Of a stretch of 64,000 bases of DNA, positions 54,523 to 62,034 are shown piece after piece. Positions within the stretch are counted from its first letter, which is position 1; each line of letters begins with the position of its first letter. The translations under genes were made by a program, and so were the position numbers. The notes under the pieces are model-generated. The model made no database searches and was not told the origin of the DNA. It worked only from the letters and a program-made list of their open reading frames with translations. The stretch covers positions 496,001 through 560,000 of the forward strand of contig NZ_AOPO01000001.1 of NCBI RefSeq assembly GCF_000336575.1. The letters are read 5' to 3'. Source of the stretch: Vreelandella titanicae BH1. Lineage in GTDB: Bacteria; Pseudomonadota; Gammaproteobacteria; Pseudomonadales; Halomonadaceae.

Positions 54523-55938
54523 ATGACTATCCCTTCGGATCCAGTAGCGTCACTCGGAATCGCTGGCTTTGCCGCCGCGCTGCGCAGAGGTGAAATCACT
54601 TCGGAGCAAGCGGTGAGCGCGTATTTAGCCCGTATCGGCATATTGGATCCGTTGCTCTGTGCCTATGAAACAGTGGATGCCCGCCGTGCCCTAGCCACAG
54701 CACGCGCCATGGATACGCTGTTGGCCAATGGAGTCGACTTAGGTCCGCTGATGGGGCTGCCGGTCTCAGTTAAGGATCTATTTGTTATCGATGGGATGAC
54801 CCCGCATGCGGGCTCCAATCTGCCTATTCAGGACAAACTGGGCACGCAGGAAGGAACCTTCATCCGTGCGTTGAAGTCGTCGGGTTGCGTAATTCTGGGA
54901 ACCACTCGGATGGTCGAGTTTGCACTTGGGATAACGGGGCACTCCGTCTCTCGTGGCACGCCCTGGAATCCGTGGGATGATCAGCAACATCGGCTGCCTG
55001 GGGGTTCAAGCTCAGGCGCCGGGGTCGCGCTCGCTTCGGGTTTATGTGGCTTATCTATCGGTAGCGATACAGGAGGATCCGTCAGGGTGCCGGCAGCGAT
55101 GTGCGGCTTGTTCGGCTTAAAGACCACGGTAGGCCTATGGCCCACTGAGGGTGCCTTTCCCCTTGAGCCCAATACCGACTCCATCGGCTTACTTACTCGA
55201 ACTGCTCAGGATGCTGCCATTGCCTTCGATGCGTTGAATGCCAGAATCAATCCGTCATCACAAACTCATCATGCTTCGATAACGCCTGGTCAGCTCACGT
55301 TGGGCGTGCCAGACAATTACTTCCTCGATGGCATCGATGCGGAAATGAAAAACGCATTTGAACATGCCCTTTCAGGGTTTGAAGCGAGTGGTGTAAAGCA
55401 GGTTTCCCTACATGTACCCGATGTGGATGGACGTGAGCGTTACTTCCCTGTTGCCATGCCTGCGCACTTACTCGCATGGCTGGGAGAAGAATTCTTTTTG
55501 GACCATAAAGCGCTTGTCGATCCCATTATTCGTGCACGTATTGATAAGGGGATTGATATCAAAGCCCATCACTACCTAACACTGGCGGAAGAGCGGCACT
55601 GTCATATTGAGGCAGCGAAATCTTTGTTTGATCAAGTAGTCGTAATTGTTAGCCCTACCACTCAGGCGCCACCGCAGAAATTGAGTGAACTAGAAAATCC
55701 TGACATGGCGATGCAGGCGGCGATGGGGATGACGCGAAATACCCAACCCGCCAATTATTTTGATTGGTGCGCCGTTACCCTACCAATGGGAACAAACTCG
55801 GATGGCTTGCCACTGGGCTTGCAATTAAATGGCCCAGGAAACTCTGATTCGAGGCTATTAGCCATTGCCGTCGCCTTGGAGAACCTTCTGGATCCAGTCC
55901 AACAACCCAAACCTTTTCATGGCCATTCGATGCGTTGA
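54523..55938 (+). CDS. Amidase signature family enzyme
   Basis: The 471-aa protein has the Ser-cisSer-Lys triad region: K84 in SVKDLF, serines 162-164 in GGSSSGAG and nucleophile S186 in GSDTGGSVRVP. The length is normal for amidases of the GatA/aryl-acylamidase group, and no signal peptide is present. AAGGAG lies 8 bp before the ATG. It is divergent from the liv-type importer, which suggests that the imported compound is an amide hydrolysed here. A GatA role is unlikely without gatB/gatC. Confidence 0.88.
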   Translation: MTIPSDPVASLGIAGFAAALRRGEITSEQAVSAYLARIGILDPLLCAYETVDARRALATARAMDTLLANGVDLGPLMGLPVSVKDLFVIDGMTPHAGSNLPIQDKLGTQEGTFIRALKSSGCVILGTTRMVEFALGITGHSVSRGTPWNPWDDQQHRLPGGSSSGAGVALASGLCGLSIGSDTGGSVRVPAAMCGLFGLKTTVGLWPTEGAFPLEPNTDSIGLLTRTAQDAAIAFDALNARINPSSQTHHASITPGQLTLGVPDNYFLDGIDAEMKNAFEHALSGFEASGVKQVSLHVPDVDGRERYFPVAMPAHLLAWLGEEFFLDHKALVDPIIRARIDKGIDIKAHHYLTLAEERHCHIEAAKSLFDQVVVIVSPTTQAPPQKLSELENPDMAMQAAMGMTRNTQPANYFDWCAVTLPMGTNSDGLPLGLQLNGPGNSDSRLLAIAVALENLLDPVQQPKPFHGHSMR

Positions 55939-56031
55939 GTATGAAAGGCGTTACTTGAAGAGCCTAACGGGTGTCTAGAATACTCGAGGCGATTCAGTGC
56001 ATCATCAAGTATCCACTTAAAGTAAGCTCAT

Positions 56032-56197
56032 GGCCGAGGTTGTGTGAAAACTGTTAAGCCGTCCAGAAGTTAGCGTCCGTACGCGAAATCTGGAGAAATT
56101 TCGCAATGAAGATGACTCAAATTTAACGAGGAAGCGAGATTTTTGATCATTTTTTGGCCGGTCGAGACTCTTCAAGCGTTTTTACACAGCCTCGGCC
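56032..56197. repeat. 166-bp MITE-like element with 20-bp terminal inverted repeats
   Basis: GGCCGAGGTTGTGTGAAAAC (56032-56051) is the inverted repeat of the 20 bases at 56178-56197, with 2 mismatches. The internal sequence has no frame of useful length. The ends resemble those of IS5/IS1182-type elements (GAGGxTGTGTxAAAAC), so it may be a non-autonomous derivative or an internally deleted copy. No target duplication is obvious. Confidence 0.6.
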
Positions 56198-56237
56198 GTC
56201 AGCTGACATACACGATATTCATCATATGTAAAACACT

Positions 56238-56507
56238 TCATGCGGAGCCGCCCCACTCCAAAGCATTTAACACACGCTGAACCTGTTTCGCTCCAGTTTC
56301 AGTTTCACAGAGCACTATAGGAATTTTGCCGCTTAACGATTCGTTTGGTCGAGAAAGCCAAGCAACAGCGGCATCTTTGTCCTCCCACACATCTGCAGCT
56401 AACATGCTGACAGTTGCGACTCTAATAAGTCGCTCAAGCTGATAATCCAGTTTGGCTGTCTGATCGTTTTCATCTGGTGTGCTTGATTGTTCAGGCATGG
56501 TTTCCAT
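56238..56507 (-). CDS. Small MbcA/ParS/Xre-antitoxin-like protein
   Basis: The 89-aa protein contains the toxin-binding-domain pattern of the MbcA/ParS/Xre antitoxin group: VWEDKDAAVAWLSRPNESLSG followed by GKIPIVLCETETGAKQVQRVLNALEWG, in its C-terminal two-thirds. It lacks an obvious helix-turn-helix. No RES-domain toxin lies next to it: the downstream side holds the MITE-like repeat and the upstream 380 bp (56508-56887) has no gene. It is therefore an orphan or remnant. The start may be 56507 or 56498. Confidence 0.6.
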   Translation of the reverse strand: METMPEQSSTPDENDQTAKLDYQLERLIRVATVSMLAADVWEDKDAAVAWLSRPNESLSGKIPIVLCETETGAKQVQRVLNALEWGGSA

Positions 56508-56887
56508 ACTCTTCTTTATTAGATTGCATAGAGCCCTCCTCGTCCAACATTAACTACTAAATTTTTAAGAAAGCTTGCTTTCGCTTTCAGCATTATAGGA
56601 GTAGAACAAATATAATTTAATTAAAGCAATTAAATTTTTATGATGCACTCTATCTAATCAATAGTGATCCTGCATTCACCAGTAGAAATTATAACTAGCT
56701 GGCTAATCTATTTCTGCCAATTTAGCCAATGCCCACAAGACTCCATATCATTTGATACAAAGACAGGTGAGAAGTGAACAAGGATGGATATGGCATATTG
56801 AAACTTCAATTTATGAGTTCAGTACAGCATTAACTGAGGGAATAAGTTCACAGGGCTCATAAGGTTTTACCATAGGCACAAAGTCGT
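56508..56887. other. AT-rich spacer without a gene
   Basis: This 380-bp stretch is AT-rich with only short frames. I see no tRNA, hairpin terminator or repeated motif in it. Confidence 0.5.
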
Positions 56888-57007
56888 TTATTTACCCTTA
56901 GAGCGCTTAATATTCTTGTATACCGTATAGCCGCCAGCAATTAATGTAGCGATCATGATAAACAAAATCGGCGATATACCTATCCAAAATTGAGACGCAT
57001 CATTCAT
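56888..57007 (-). CDS. 39-aa single-pass membrane protein
   Basis: The frame MNDASQFWIGISPILFIMIATLIAGGYTVYKNIKRSKGK (positions 57007 down to 56888) has one strong transmembrane helix (about residues 8-29) and a basic C-terminus, so the tail should face the cytoplasm. AGAGGTG lies 6 bp before the ATG, supporting this start rather than one 66 bp upstream. Function unknown; small hydrophobic proteins in such regions can be type I toxins or stress-membrane peptides, but nothing shows this here. Confidence 0.6.
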   Translation of the reverse strand: MNDASQFWIGISPILFIMIATLIAGGYTVYKNIKRSKGK

Positions 57008-57183
57008 GATTTCACCTCTAATAATGCCGCGCATGATTAAGATAATAGCAGAAAATACACGAGTGCTATGCACATGCCAAACGTGTATCTATCCAGAACC
57101 CGCACAATCACGATCCGCTTCAATCCTAGTACGCAGCTTCTCGAGCTTCTCCGCTTTGCGCCGATACCATCAGCAACAGTGGC

Positions 57184-57390
57184 TCACTCTTCTCGACCTA
57201 CTTTTTTAAGATTCTGCCAAGCAATCATATCAGCAGCCTCAGGCGCTGACGGATCACACTGATGAAGCAGCTCTTCGAGCGTATACCTGGGTGAATCGCC
57301 TAAGGCTTCCCAATCATTTTCATTATCAAAAGCAACAACATTCCCTTGCGTGTTAACACTGCCTCGCAATGTGTCTAAAGGACTTTTCAT
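57184..57390 (-). CDS. Antitoxin-like small protein (MazE/ChpS-type C-terminus)
   Basis: The 68-aa protein ends in YTLEELLHQCDPSAPEAAD and a VGREE tail, which closely resembles the toxin-neutralising C-terminus of MazE/ChpS-like antitoxins. The N-terminal 30 residues do not show a convincing AbrB DNA-binding domain. No MazF/PemK-like toxin gene follows on the minus strand. A GGCGG site precedes the ATG. It is either an orphan antitoxin or a fused remnant. Confidence 0.55.
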   Translation of the reverse strand: MKSPLDTLRGSVNTQGNVVAFDNENDWEALGDSPRYTLEELLHQCDPSAPEAADMIAWQNLKKVGREE

Positions 57391-57475
57391 AGCATACCGC
57401 CTTATTAGAAAGAACCAATATATCTTAGAGATTGATACTCACAGTGAGGTTTCAACGCTTTCATAAGCCCCGTGT

Positions 57476-57742
57476 CTAGCTCTCGGGAGGCACCTCTAAG
57501 ACTGACTGTAGTGCCGTGACAGACCGATATAGCTCATCAGCGCGGTTTAGCGTCAATGAATTGAACCAGCATTGCGCCACCAAGTGGTCTTGATAATCCC
57601 AAGACACTGCTTTGCCATAGATGGACAGCACGGCACAACAAGTTGAACCACAACGTAAACATTTCTTGAACACTATCTCTGCATGGCAATCGGGCTTTGT
57701 GCCATTAAGTCTGATAAGTTCTCCACCACAAGTACAGGCCAT
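57476..57742 (-). CDS. Zinc-ribbon-like hypothetical protein
   Basis: The 88-aa protein (start 57742, MACTCGGEL, with GGGAGT 6 bp upstream) contains C-x-C near the N-terminus and C-LR-C...CC around residues 28-36, a pattern that could bind zinc. The rest is unrecognised. It belongs to a group of small minus-strand genes before the recombinase operon. Confidence 0.5.
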   Translation of the reverse strand: MACTCGGELIRLNGTKPDCHAEIVFKKCLRCGSTCCAVLSIYGKAVSWDYQDHLVAQCWFNSLTLNRADELYRSVTALQSVLEVPPES

Positions 57743-57893
57743 AGTCACTCCCACTGACAAAGGACAAAACAAACTTGCCTCGCCACCTAGCCCAATGTGC
57801 TGTCCTATTTGATGGGCCGAAGCACATGTCCCGCGCAGTAGTAGCTAATAATGACACTCATCAACGCATCTACAGCCATTTGAAGCGTAATGA

Positions 57894-58088
57894 TTAATTT
57901 TCTCTCCGATGATGATGCATGTCGTGCAGGGAAGAGATACTGTCATTTTTTTCTGGGACCAGTTCATTCGTGGATAGCTGGGCGAGGTCGTCCGCATGAG
58001 CACTACACGGCGTCATGCGCTGAACCAACGCCGACTCAGTATGCGGAAGGTTGAGTTTACGCATTAACTTGTCTGGATAGGGTTTCAT
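57894..58088 (-). CDS. Hypothetical protein, 64 aa
   Basis: The frame begins MKPYPDKLMRKLNLPHTES, with AAGG 6 bp before the ATG, and ends in a histidine-rich tail (HDMHHHRREN). No family is recognised. It may be a genuine small accessory protein; coding evidence is limited to start context and position in a same-strand run. Confidence 0.4.
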   Translation of the reverse strand: MKPYPDKLMRKLNLPHTESALVQRMTPCSAHADDLAQLSTNELVPEKNDSISSLHDMHHHRREN

Positions 58089-58230
58089 TTGACCTTCTGT
58101 GCCTCAGCGGTATTAGGCGGCGACGCCCGCTATCAGTTGTGAATAGGCAGCATCATTCAAACTGACGGCAAGTAAAGCTTCATCAAACGATACGCCCATT
58201 CATTTTCTGGAGCGAGACCCAACGTTCTCA

Positions 58231-58596
58231 TCAGCTCGTCAACTCAAACCGCCTTGGATAGGCCGATGAAGCGGTATACGCTTCTGTAATGGGCTGTGTC
58301 TGACTCAATGTCTCCTGAAGCCATTTTTCCACTGAATCACAAACAACATCGTTTTCTTCTGGGTGAACCAGGGATGCGTCACCGTCCAAACGGCGCAGAA
58401 AGAATTCATCTGGAATCGTTAGTGCTTTACCGCCTCGCAGATACGCTACGATTTCACCCGTCATATCAGGCAAATAGGCATCTTCGCTTTGAAGACATTC
58501 CAACGCATCACGGAAAGTCTCTAATGGCTGTGGAAAATGATCACGCAGATCAAATGCCCGGTAAGCAAAAACGCTAAGTACAGGATCGTCCGGCAT
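58231..58596 (-). CDS. Hypothetical protein, 121 aa
   Basis: The protein starts MPDDPVLSVFAYRAFDLRDH at 58596, with GGAG 7 bp upstream, better placed than the ATG 18 bp earlier. It is acidic, with no membrane segment or known motif. It is the first gene of the small minus-strand group and is divergent from the recombinase operon across a 523-bp spacer. Confidence 0.55.
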   Translation of the reverse strand: MPDDPVLSVFAYRAFDLRDHFPQPLETFRDALECLQSEDAYLPDMTGEIVAYLRGGKALTIPDEFFLRRLDGDASLVHPEENDVVCDSVEKWLQETLSQTQPITEAYTASSAYPRRFELTS

Positions 58597-58911
58597 CTCT
58601 GCTCTCCTTCTCAACAGAATTCGTCATTAAGCATACATTATAGTGCGCTTCTTGCGCCGACCGCTTCCCTTCTCACAAATCTCCCACACACCTGCAGCAT
58701 ACGCACCACCGGCAAATTTGAGCTTACAAATACAGACTTGCCCCCCTCCTCCACAATGAATCAATCGCGATCGATCAATCGCTGACACTAGCCTCCTTGA
58801 GATAGAGCGAAGCTATCTTTGTTTCAAATCATGCTGAGCATGGCGGTAGGACCTTCATTTAACTCCGCATGAGGATGGACGGATTAGCAGCCAGAAGAAC
58901 TACCAACCGGC
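58597..58911. other. Spacer before the recombinase operon, no gene
   Basis: Short frames here (for example 58537-58785 plus) have poor composition and no family resemblance. The stretch probably holds the promoter of the minus-strand gene at 58596. Confidence 0.45.
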
Positions 58912-58976
58912 TTAAGCACTCTTCTTTTAGGTGTAATATCAGTAATACGTATATTACACCTACTCATTAAGCACTC
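58912..58976. promoter_or_regulatory. Inverted repeat nested inside direct repeats upstream of the recombinase operon
   Basis: TTAAGCACTC occurs at 58912-58921 and again at 58967-58976. Between them AGGTGTAATAT (58929-58939) and ATATTACACCT (58951-58961) form a perfect 11-bp inverted repeat around an 11-nt spacer. The symmetric layout 145-210 bp before the first recombinase-operon gene could be an operator or a recombinase recognition/attachment site. No recombination product is visible to decide. Confidence 0.55.
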
Positions 58977-59119
58977 CTATTTCACTACGTATATAGTTTA
59001 TACCGATACTTCTAAATTCAAACTTAACAGGTGAATTTTATATGTAAAAATAGTCTTGATTTTCACCAAAAACACAGTTAGATTAAATAAAAACCTGAAG
59101 CCAAAGCACCTTAAAACTG

Positions 59120-59629
59120 ATGATAAATCCCTTAGGTTCAAAGCTTGTGACAGCGTCTCAGATAGAAATCTCTGAGCATATCACTCACGATATTTTAAAA
59201 ACACTTATGCTACGCCCTCCGCTATTGAGAGACGCGCGAGATCTGACTGAGGAAGCCATCAAACTAGCGGTTCTTCACTCACCACCTATAATTTATGAAA
59301 AGAACAATGATAATAGAGGGAAGAAATACATATGTGTTGGTAACTTTCGTTCGCTTGAACTTGCCAGACGTCTCCCTGCTTCTTCAAAAATCAGAATCAA
59401 CCTGATTGCGCCACCGTTGCAAAGCGACATAAATAAAGTTGCACTAACCTTAAACATGAGTAGCGACTTGGCTTTATCTTTAGATCCAGTTAAAGCAGGT
59501 GCATATTTTTCAGAGTTACGAACTCATACGAAAGACAACTTTCCGGATGTATTAGAGTTAATATCGACTAAGTGTCAATTTAAAAAATCGTTTTTAGAAG
59601 CAATTGGCCTCAACCGAAGAAAATACTGA
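59120..59629 (+). CDS. Small first gene of the recombinase operon, unknown (weak ParB-like resemblance)
   Basis: The 169-aa protein is not recognised with certainty. Residues about 55-95 (PPIIYEK...KKYICVGNFRSLELARRLP...IRINLI) recall the ParB/Srx-type pattern PI.V...G.Y.V.G..R...A, and the C-terminus (FKKSFLEAIGLNRRKY) is basic. It is 20 bp before the 794-aa recombinase gene, so it is probably an accessory DNA-binding factor such as an excisionase or regulator. No strong ribosome site is seen before the ATG at 59120. Confidence 0.6.
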   Translation: MINPLGSKLVTASQIEISEHITHDILKTLMLRPPLLRDARDLTEEAIKLAVLHSPPIIYEKNNDNRGKKYICVGNFRSLELARRLPASSKIRINLIAPPLQSDINKVALTLNMSSDLALSLDPVKAGAYFSELRTHTKDNFPDVLELISTKCQFKKSFLEAIGLNRRKY

Positions 59630-59649
59630 CCTAGATAAGGGCCTTTAAG

Positions 59650-62034
59650 GTGACACTAAATGTATCTCTAACATTGCTTCTTGAAGATGCGATACAGCCT
59701 CGCGCTGACTACTTCTCGTTTTCACAGTTCTCTCCCGCTCTGATTGCCACGCTTCAGCATCTTATTATTGTTGGAGATGACTGCTGGGATTTAACAACGA
59801 TCAGAGATTTGATCTCCGCCCTTGAGAACCAAAATATCGAGTTTCAAGTAGAGTCAGGTAAGGGCGAAAAAGGCATTTACGGCACTAACCCGATCCACGG
59901 CGCGCTCTATAATATATCTAAGCATATCGACACTGAAGATCGATTACAGCTTCTCGCTCATATTATCAACGCGGCTTTTCAATGGCGAAAAGAGATTGAG
60001 GCATTAGCCGAACATCAATCGCTATCAGCCGATGATAAGAAACGTCTCAACATGGCCACTTATCAAAAAAACCTTGAAGCAGCCTGTAAAGTTGCTCGAC
60101 GTATGGATGCTGATAGGTTGGCCCGGTTTGCTCCATGGGATCAATCCACTCATGAATTATTAAAATCCTGCCAAACGCTTGCCGGAAGAACGGCAGATGG
60201 CGGTGAAGTTTATGTACAAGAATTAGAGCGCTTTTTTGCGTACGCTCTCAATGATCGGCAGCCACGAAAAAATTACCGGGCTGAGCAAGCAGATAACGAT
60301 AACTATTTACTACCTCAACGTACTCGACCCCTTGACGTAGACCCCGATGAGCCATGGTTAGCATTATCGAGTTCAGTAATCACTTTCCCGTCTCAAACAG
60401 CAGACTACAGCACCATACGCAAAGCGGGCCTCTCTGCCATTGAAGAGCGCTCATCGATTGAACTGATACAGAGCGACAAGCCATTAGCGTTAGCGAAGGG
60501 CGATTCGTCGCTTCAATCTGTTTTTCGCGCCAGATCCCAGCAACTGCATCTAGATAAATCGGCACAGCTTTTACCCGGCCGATGGGAGCAGCTCACTGCA
60601 TACGATTTACATCATCTACACGCTGAGCTAAATCGTACAGAGCAAAACCACGATTTCTTAAAATGTATTCTTGGTCTAATGTTGATGACCGGCCGAAGCT
60701 TGGAAAGCGTACTCGATGCGCATGTCATAAAGCGCGTTGACCAAGTACCCAAAACATCACTTCATGCTCAGTCACTCTATTTATTGTCTGACTCGACTAG
60801 CTGGATAACTGGGGTTATAAGACCTCCGGATAGCCGCCAATTGAGCAGCCAGTGGCGCCACGCCATGCGTAATACACAAGCGCATCTCGTGTTACCGATT
60901 CCAGCATTTTTGCAACCGCTCGTAGACTTACTGACTAGACACAGAGGACACCGAGTAAGGAAGCGGGCAGTTACCTTATTTCCCGACCAATTTAAACAGC
61001 AATTCACGAGCGAGCTTAAAAAACTGCTTGCCAACACTAATAAGAAAACAGGTTCCCGACTGACGGTACACCGTCTTGGCATGCATCTCTTCAATACGTT
61101 GAACAGCGGTGATGCAGATCTAACTGCGGCCTGTTTGATAACCGCCCGGGTACCCTCTTTTGGCCAGCAGGCATCATTGTATTATTTCGCCCCTAGCAAT
61201 CACTACCTGATAAAGCGTTACCAGGATGCCATGCGGGTAATCCAGCAACAGTGGCCAAAACCTAAAACCGAAAAGGGGCAAACAACCGCTGACTCTAAGT
61301 ACACAGCAGTGGCTTCAGATTCACAACAGCAAACAGCTCACTACGTAGGCTCTCAGTTAGTTCCCACCTCGGCGTATGTTGAGAAGCTGATAACTCATAT
61401 GCAACAACAGTTAATGACAGCCGATCAGAGCGGTTCACTGTTTCAGCGGACGGTGAGTGTACATAACAGCTATACGGCCTACACCTTGGCAATGCTGATG
61501 TTCTGCACCGGTTATCGCAGCATTCGCGACCCATTGCCGAAATGGAACCAACTATCGTTGTCACGCCGCATGATGGTCATCGCTGATAAAACCGATGATG
61601 CACAGAGCCACGCTCGCTTTTTGCCGCTGCCAAGTATCATGGTGCAACAACTCCAACACTACCTGCGTCATCGTGAAGCAATTGTAAGTCGCCTACAGCT
61701 ATATCTGCAGCAGGCGTGGGAAAGTCCTTTTCTATTTTTAGATACATACGGCCATCCCAAACAGGTCACACCTAAAAGACTTCAGGAACACTTGGACTGG
61801 CCAGGCTCTCCACCACTTAACATCAACCGCCACTTTCTTCATACACAGCTTAAAGAAAGCGGCTGCTCATCCGAGCTAGTCGATGCTTATATGGGCCACT
61901 GGGATGCCGGCCAAGAGCCGTGGGCAAAATATTCAACATTTTGCCCACTCGAGTATCGTGAGCACATTAGCTCAGCCATCGAGTCAATCATGCAGCACCA
62001 GGGATGGAAAGCCATCGAGGGGGCGGTGCTATGA
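59650..62034 (+). CDS. Large tyrosine-recombinase-like protein with two apparent catalytic domains
   Basis: The 794-aa protein has a C-terminal tyrosine-recombinase pattern: box I FCTGYRSIRDPL (about residues 618-629), a lysine in ADKTDD, box II RHFLHTQL (about 727-734), the GHW motif and the AKYSTF tyrosine. Box II has His731 where arginine is expected (H-x-L-R). Around residues 337-355 another box-I-like segment (LGLMLMTGRSLES) is followed by VHRLGMHLFNTL and ASLYYFAP, suggesting a second, degenerate domain. The start is GTG at 59650. The last bases overlap the next gene as ATGA. Recombinase family is fairly clear; the duplication is my inference. Confidence 0.75.
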   Translation: MTLNVSLTLLLEDAIQPRADYFSFSQFSPALIATLQHLIIVGDDCWDLTTIRDLISALENQNIEFQVESGKGEKGIYGTNPIHGALYNISKHIDTEDRLQLLAHIINAAFQWRKEIEALAEHQSLSADDKKRLNMATYQKNLEAACKVARRMDADRLARFAPWDQSTHELLKSCQTLAGRTADGGEVYVQELERFFAYALNDRQPRKNYRAEQADNDNYLLPQRTRPLDVDPDEPWLALSSSVITFPSQTADYSTIRKAGLSAIEERSSIELIQSDKPLALAKGDSSLQSVFRARSQQLHLDKSAQLLPGRWEQLTAYDLHHLHAELNRTEQNHDFLKCILGLMLMTGRSLESVLDAHVIKRVDQVPKTSLHAQSLYLLSDSTSWITGVIRPPDSRQLSSQWRHAMRNTQAHLVLPIPAFLQPLVDLLTRHRGHRVRKRAVTLFPDQFKQQFTSELKKLLANTNKKTGSRLTVHRLGMHLFNTLNSGDADLTAACLITARVPSFGQQASLYYFAPSNHYLIKRYQDAMRVIQQQWPKPKTEKGQTTADSKYTAVASDSQQQTAHYVGSQLVPTSAYVEKLITHMQQQLMTADQSGSLFQRTVSVHNSYTAYTLAMLMFCTGYRSIRDPLPKWNQLSLSRRMMVIADKTDDAQSHARFLPLPSIMVQQLQHYLRHREAIVSRLQLYLQQAWESPFLFLDTYGHPKQVTPKRLQEHLDWPGSPPLNINRHFLHTQLKESGCSSELVDAYMGHWDAGQEPWAKYSTFCPLEYREHISSAIESIMQHQGWKAIEGAVL

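Noticed and set aside
54523..55938. Amidase as GatA of a tRNA amidotransferase
   Set aside because: No gatB or gatC is nearby and the gene is paired with a dedicated importer instead.
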